The translations under genes and the position numbers were made by a program. The notes beneath the pieces are model-generated. The model was not told the DNA's origin. It searched no databases and saw nothing but the letters and a program-made list of their open reading frames with translations. A DNA stretch of 41,187 nucleotides from Lineus longissimus. Its lineage: Eukaryota; Nemertea; Pilidiophora; Heteronemertea; Lineidae. The stretch spans positions 10,372,150 through 10,413,336 of the forward strand of contig NC_088313.1 of NCBI RefSeq assembly GCF_910592395.1. The letters are read 5' to 3'. This document shows, in pieces, positions 37,813-41,187 of the stretch; the stretch's first letter is position 1, and every line of letters begins with the position of its first letter.

Positions 37813-40398
37813 ATGGTCATGGTCATGGTCATGGTCATGGTCATGGTCATTGTCATCTTCATGGTCATGGTCATGGTCATGGTCATGGTCATCTTCATCT
37901 TCATGGTCATGGTCATGGTCATGGTCATGGTCATGGTCGTGGTCATGGTCGTGGTCATGGTCATCGTCATGGTGTTGGTCATGGTCATCTTCATGGTCAT
38001 GGTCATGGTCATCTTCATCTTCATGGTCATGGTCATGGTCATGGTCATCTTCATGGTCATGGTCATGGTCATGGTCATGGTCATGGTCATGGTCATGGTC
38101 ATGGTCATGGTCATCTTCATGGTCATGGTCATGGTCATGGTCATGGTCATGGTCATGGTCATCTTCATGGTCATCATCGTGGTCATCTTCATGGTCATGG
38201 TCATGGTCATGGTCATGGTCATGGTCATGGTCATCTTCATCTTCATGGTCATGGTCATGGTCATGGTCATCTTCATGGTCATGGTCATGGTCATGGTCAT
38301 GGTCATGGTCATGGTCATGGTCATGGTCATGGTCATCTTCATGGTCATGGTCATGGTCATGGTCATGGTCATGGTCATGGTCATCTTCATGGTCATCATC
38401 GTGGTCATCGTCATGGTCATGGTCATGGTCATGGTCATGGTCATGGTCATGGTCATGGTCATCTTCATCTTCATGGTCATGGTCATGGTCATGGTCATCT
38501 TCATGGTCATGGTCATGGTCATGGTCATCTTCATCTTCATGGTCATGGTCATGGTCATGGTCATGGTCATATTCATGGTCGTGGTCATGGTCATGGTCAT
38601 GGTCATGGTCATGGTCATCTTCATCTTCATGGTCATGGTCATGGTCATGGTCATGGTCATATTCATGGTCGTGGTCATGGTCGTGGTCATGGTCATCGTC
38701 ATGGTCACGGTCATGGTCATCTTCATGGTCATGGTCATGGTCATGGTCATGGTCATCTTCATCTTCATGGTCATGGTCATGGTCATGGTCATGGTCATGG
38801 TCATCTTCATGGTCATGGTCATGGTCATCTTCATGGTCATGGTCATGGTCATGGTCATGGTCATGGTCATGGTCATGGTCATGGTCATGGTCATGGTCAT
38901 CTTGATGGTCATGATCATCGTCATGGTCATGGTCATCTTTATGGTCATGGTCATGGTCATCGTCATGGTCATGGTCATGGTCATCTTCATCTTCATGGTC
39001 ATGGTCATGGTCATGGTCATGGTCATCTTCATGGTCATGGTCATGGTCATCTTCATGGTCATCTTCATCTTCATGGTCATGGTCATGGTCATCTTCATGG
39101 TCATGGTCATGGTCATCTTCATGGTCATGGTCATGGTCATGGTCATCTTCATGGTCATGGTCATGGTCATGGTCATGGTCATCTTCATCTTCATGGTCAT
39201 GGTCATGGTCATGGTCATGGTCATGGTCGTGGTCATGGTCGTGGTCATGGTCATCGTCATGGTGTTGGTCATGGTCATCTTCATGGTCATGGTCATGGTC
39301 ATCTTCATCTTCATGGTCATGGTCATGGTCATGGTCATCTTCATGGTCATGGTCATGGTCATGGTCATGGTCATGGTCATGGTCATGGTCATGGTCATGG
39401 TCATCTTCATGGTCATGGTCATGGTCATGGTCATGGTCATGGTCATGGTCATCTTCATGGTCATCATCGTGGTCATCTTCATGGTCTTGGTCATGGTCAT
39501 GGTCATGGTCATGGTCATGGTCATGGTCATCTTCATGGTCATCATCGTGGTCATCTTCATGGTCATGGTCATGGTCATGGTCATGGTCATGGTCATGTTC
39601 ATGGTCATGGTCATGGTCATGGTCATGGTCATGGTCATGGTCATGGTCATGGTCATGGTCATCTTGATGGTCATGATCATCGTCATGGTCATGGTCATCT
39701 TCATGGTCATGGTCATGGTCATGGTCATGGTCATGGTCATCTTCATCTTCATGGTCATGGTCATGGTCATGGTCATGGTCATCTTCATGGTCATGGTCAT
39801 GGTCATCTTCATGGTCATCTTCATCTTCATGGTCATGGTCATGGTCATCTTCATGGTCATGGTCATGGTCATCTTCATGGTCATCTTCATGGTCATGGTC
39901 ATGGTCATGGTCATGGTCATGGTCATGGTCATGGTCATGGTCATGGTCATGGTCATGGTCATGGTCATGGTCATGGTCATGGTCATCTTCATGGTCATGG
40001 TCATGGTCATGGTCATGGTCATCTTCATCTTCATGGTCATGGTCATGGTCATGGTCATGGTCATGGTCGTGGTCATGGTCGTGGTCATGGTCATCGTCAT
40101 GGTGTTGGTCATGGTCATCTTCATGGTCATGGTCATGGTCATCTTCATCTTCATGGTCATGGTCATGGTCATGGTCATCTTCATGGTCATGGTCATGGTC
40201 ATGGTCATGGTCATGGTCATGGTCATCTTCATGGTCATCATCGTGGTCATCTTCATGGTCATGGTCATGGTCATGGTCATGGTCATGGTCATGGTCATGG
40301 TCATCTTCATCTTCATGGTCATGGTCATGGTCATGGTCATCTTCATGGTCATGGTCATGGTCATGATCATCATCGTCGTCATCGTTATCATGATCGTC
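37813..40398. repeat. Composite tile of 2586 bp, second copy
   Basis: Same length and order as 6439-9024 at an offset of 31374 bp, including ATCTTT near 38935 and three P modules. Private changes: B to C near 38407 and ATGTTC near 39595. Confidence 0.95.
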
Positions 40399-40860
40399 AT
40401 GGTCATGGTCATGGTCATGGTCATGGTCATGGTCATGGTCATGGTCATTGTCATCTTCATGGTCATGGTCATGGTCATGGTCATGGTCATCTTCATCTTC
40501 ATGGTCATGGTCATGGTCATGGTCATGGTCATGGTCATCTTCATGGTCATGGTCATGGTCATCTTGATGGTCATGATCATCGTCATGGTCATGGTCATCT
40601 TCATGGTCATGGTCATGGTCATGGTCATGGTCATCTTCATCTTCATGGTCATGGTCATGGTCATGGTCATGGTCATCTTCATGGTCATGGTCATGGTCAT
40701 GGTCATCTTCAAGGTCATGATCATCGTCATGGTCATGGTCATGGTTATCGTCATGGTCATGGTCATGGTCATGGTCATCTTCATGGTCATGGTCATGGTC
40801 ATCGTCATGGTCATGGTCATGGTCATGATCATCATCGTCGTCATTGTTATCATGATCGTC
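40399..40860. repeat. 462-bp tile
   Basis: Counterpart of 9025-9486. L near 40561 and TCAAGGTCA at 40709. Confidence 0.95.
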
Positions 40861-41187
40861 ATGGTCATGGTCATGGTCATGGTCATGGTCATGGTCATTG
40901 TCATCTTCATGGTCATGGTCATGGTCATGGTCATGGTCATCTTCATCTTCATGGTCATGGTCATGGTCATGGTCATGGTCATGGTCGTGGTCATGGTCGT
41001 GGTCATGGTCATCGTCATGGTGTTGGTCATGGTCATCTTCATGGTCATGGTCATGGTCATCTTCATCTTCATGGTCATGGTCATGGTCATGGTCATCTTC
41101 ATGGTCATGGTCATGGTCATGGTCATGGTCATGGTCATGGTCATGGTCATGGTCATGGTCATCTTCATGGTCATGGTCATGGTCATG
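40861..41187. repeat. 1062-bp tile cut by the window end
   Basis: Matches 9487-9813 at the same 31374-bp offset up to the last base, so the long-range repeat continues beyond the window. Confidence 0.93.

Larger units (their letters stand above)
2591..40717 (+). other. Twenty TCAAGGTCA sites (nuclear-receptor-like half-sites)
   Basis: The nonamer starts at 2591, 4841, 9335, 10397, 11789, 12329, 13391, 15389, 16775, 17837, 18269, 19661, 22019, 25121, 30887, 31307, 34565, 36215, 37661 and 40709. Each is the K module, created by AAGGTC following ATCTTC and followed by ATGATC. TCAAGGTCA is the known monomer element for FTZ-F1/SF-1/ERR-class nuclear receptors in animals. Presence of the sequence is certain; binding is inference and depends on the organism being an animal. 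Confidence 0.6.
1..41187. repeat. Hexanucleotide satellite array (ATGGTC)n with nested higher-order repeats
   Basis: Nearly every hexamer is ATGGTC or one of a few variants: ATCTTC, ATCGTC, ATGATC, GTGGTC, ATTGTC, ATCATC, and rarer ones. The register is constant: hexamers begin at positions 1 mod 6 at both ends of the window, so no net indel other than multiples of six is present. Variant hexamers are not scattered at random. They recur in fixed order and define tiles and HORs, the usual product of unequal exchange and amplification in satellites. The base unit has no CpG and carries CATG every 6 bp. The + strand is richer in G and T than in C and A. Both array ends lie outside the window. 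The repeat nature is certain; chromosomal position (centromeric, subtelomeric or other) cannot be judged. Confidence 0.99.
28501..41187. repeat. Long-range repeat, right copy with a 3084-bp insertion
   Basis: Begins at triplet block 2. Tile lengths 768, 732, 462, 420, 768, 1056, 546, 888, (1650, 546, 900), 2586 and 462 bp parallel the left copy; the tiles in parentheses reflect the extra segment. The right end lies outside the window. Confidence 0.92.

Noticed and set aside
836-38905. Ser-Trp repeat reading frames of about 70-350 residues, each starting at TTG in ATTGTC and ending at TGA (one at TAA)
   Set aside because: They are the TCA-TGG reading of the hexamer. Starts are non-ATG, ends are set by ATGATC hexamers, no ribosome binding or promoter context exists, and the same sequence recurs dozens of times. 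They mark tiles, not genes.
1-41187. A single giant protein in the Met-Val, His-Gly, Asp-His or Thr-Met frame
   Set aside because: Openness follows from the hexamer set. There is no domain, start context, end or splice structure in view. Kept only as a testable observation, not as a CDS.
1-41187. CRISPR array
   Set aside because: There are no unique spacers between conserved repeats; what lies between J elements is the same satellite.
1-41187. Telomeric repeat tract
   Set aside because: ATGGTC does not match known telomere motifs such as TTAGGG, TTTAGGG or TTAGG, and telomeres do not carry this nested HOR order.
1-41187. Centromere-defining satellite with a CENP-B box
   Set aside because: I found no sequence resembling the CENP-B box core, and position on the chromosome cannot be derived from the window.
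1-41187. A novel multi-gene system
   Set aside because: There is no gene content to support one. The unusual features are repeat architecture and possible nucleic-acid-level functions.
1-41187. Pure assembly artefact
   Set aside because: Not excluded, but ordered private variants, hybrid tiles and a 576-bp landmark block argue that the order reflects real molecules. Only raw reads can settle local copy numbers.

Overview
The whole window is one satellite-DNA array. From base 1 to 41187 it is built from the hexamer ATGGTC (minus strand GACCAT) and a small set of hexamer variants. I see no conventional gene, RNA gene, transposon, CRISPR array or single-copy spacer. A satellite this long with several nested levels of higher-order repeats (HORs) points to a eukaryotic chromosome, probably heterochromatin from a long-read assembly. 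Nothing in the sequence identifies the clade.

Module names used below. A = ATGGTC. B = ATCTTC, often doubled as BB. C = ATCGTC. D = ATGATC. J = a 36-bp punctuation element with core GTCGTCATYGTTATCATG, where Y is T (32 copies) or C (13 copies). K = TTCAAGGTCATGATC followed by ATGGTTATCGTC. L = ATCTTGATGGTC followed by D and C. P = ATGGTGTTGGTC preceded by GTGGTC hexamers. Q = ATATTCATGGTCGTGGTC with a downstream ACGGTC. The 45 J elements cut the array into tiles, and I use these as annotation units.

Layout. 1-204 is the array edge. 205-780 is a CpG-richer ATC/GTC triplet block. 781-9024 is a series of tiles of 768, 732, 462, 420, 768, 1062, 546, 900 and 2586 bp. 9025-20874 is dominated by repeats of a 462+1062+930 bp HOR (2454 bp). 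20875-28500 holds hybrid and mosaic tiles. 28501-29076 is a second copy of the triplet block, exactly 28296 bp from the first and nearly identical. From 29077 to the window end the tile order of 781-9813 repeats, with one extra 3084-bp insertion. A third, partial copy of the same order lies at 23413-26580.

The levels are: hexamer; a roughly 228-bp sub-repeat (38 hexamers); tiles; a 2454-bp HOR; and a long-range repeat of about 28-31 kb. Every tile length is a multiple of 6, and the hexamer register is the same at base 1 and base 41187.

The Ser-Trp reading frames that begin at TTG in ATTGTC are by-products of the repeat and are not annotated as genes. The observations I rate highest are the nested HOR structure, the dispersal of the triplet-block edge as J, 20 copies of the nuclear-receptor-type site TCAAGGTCA, and the ability of the + strand RNA to pair with itself through GGUC/CUGG tandem wobble pairs. 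Comparisons were made by eye.
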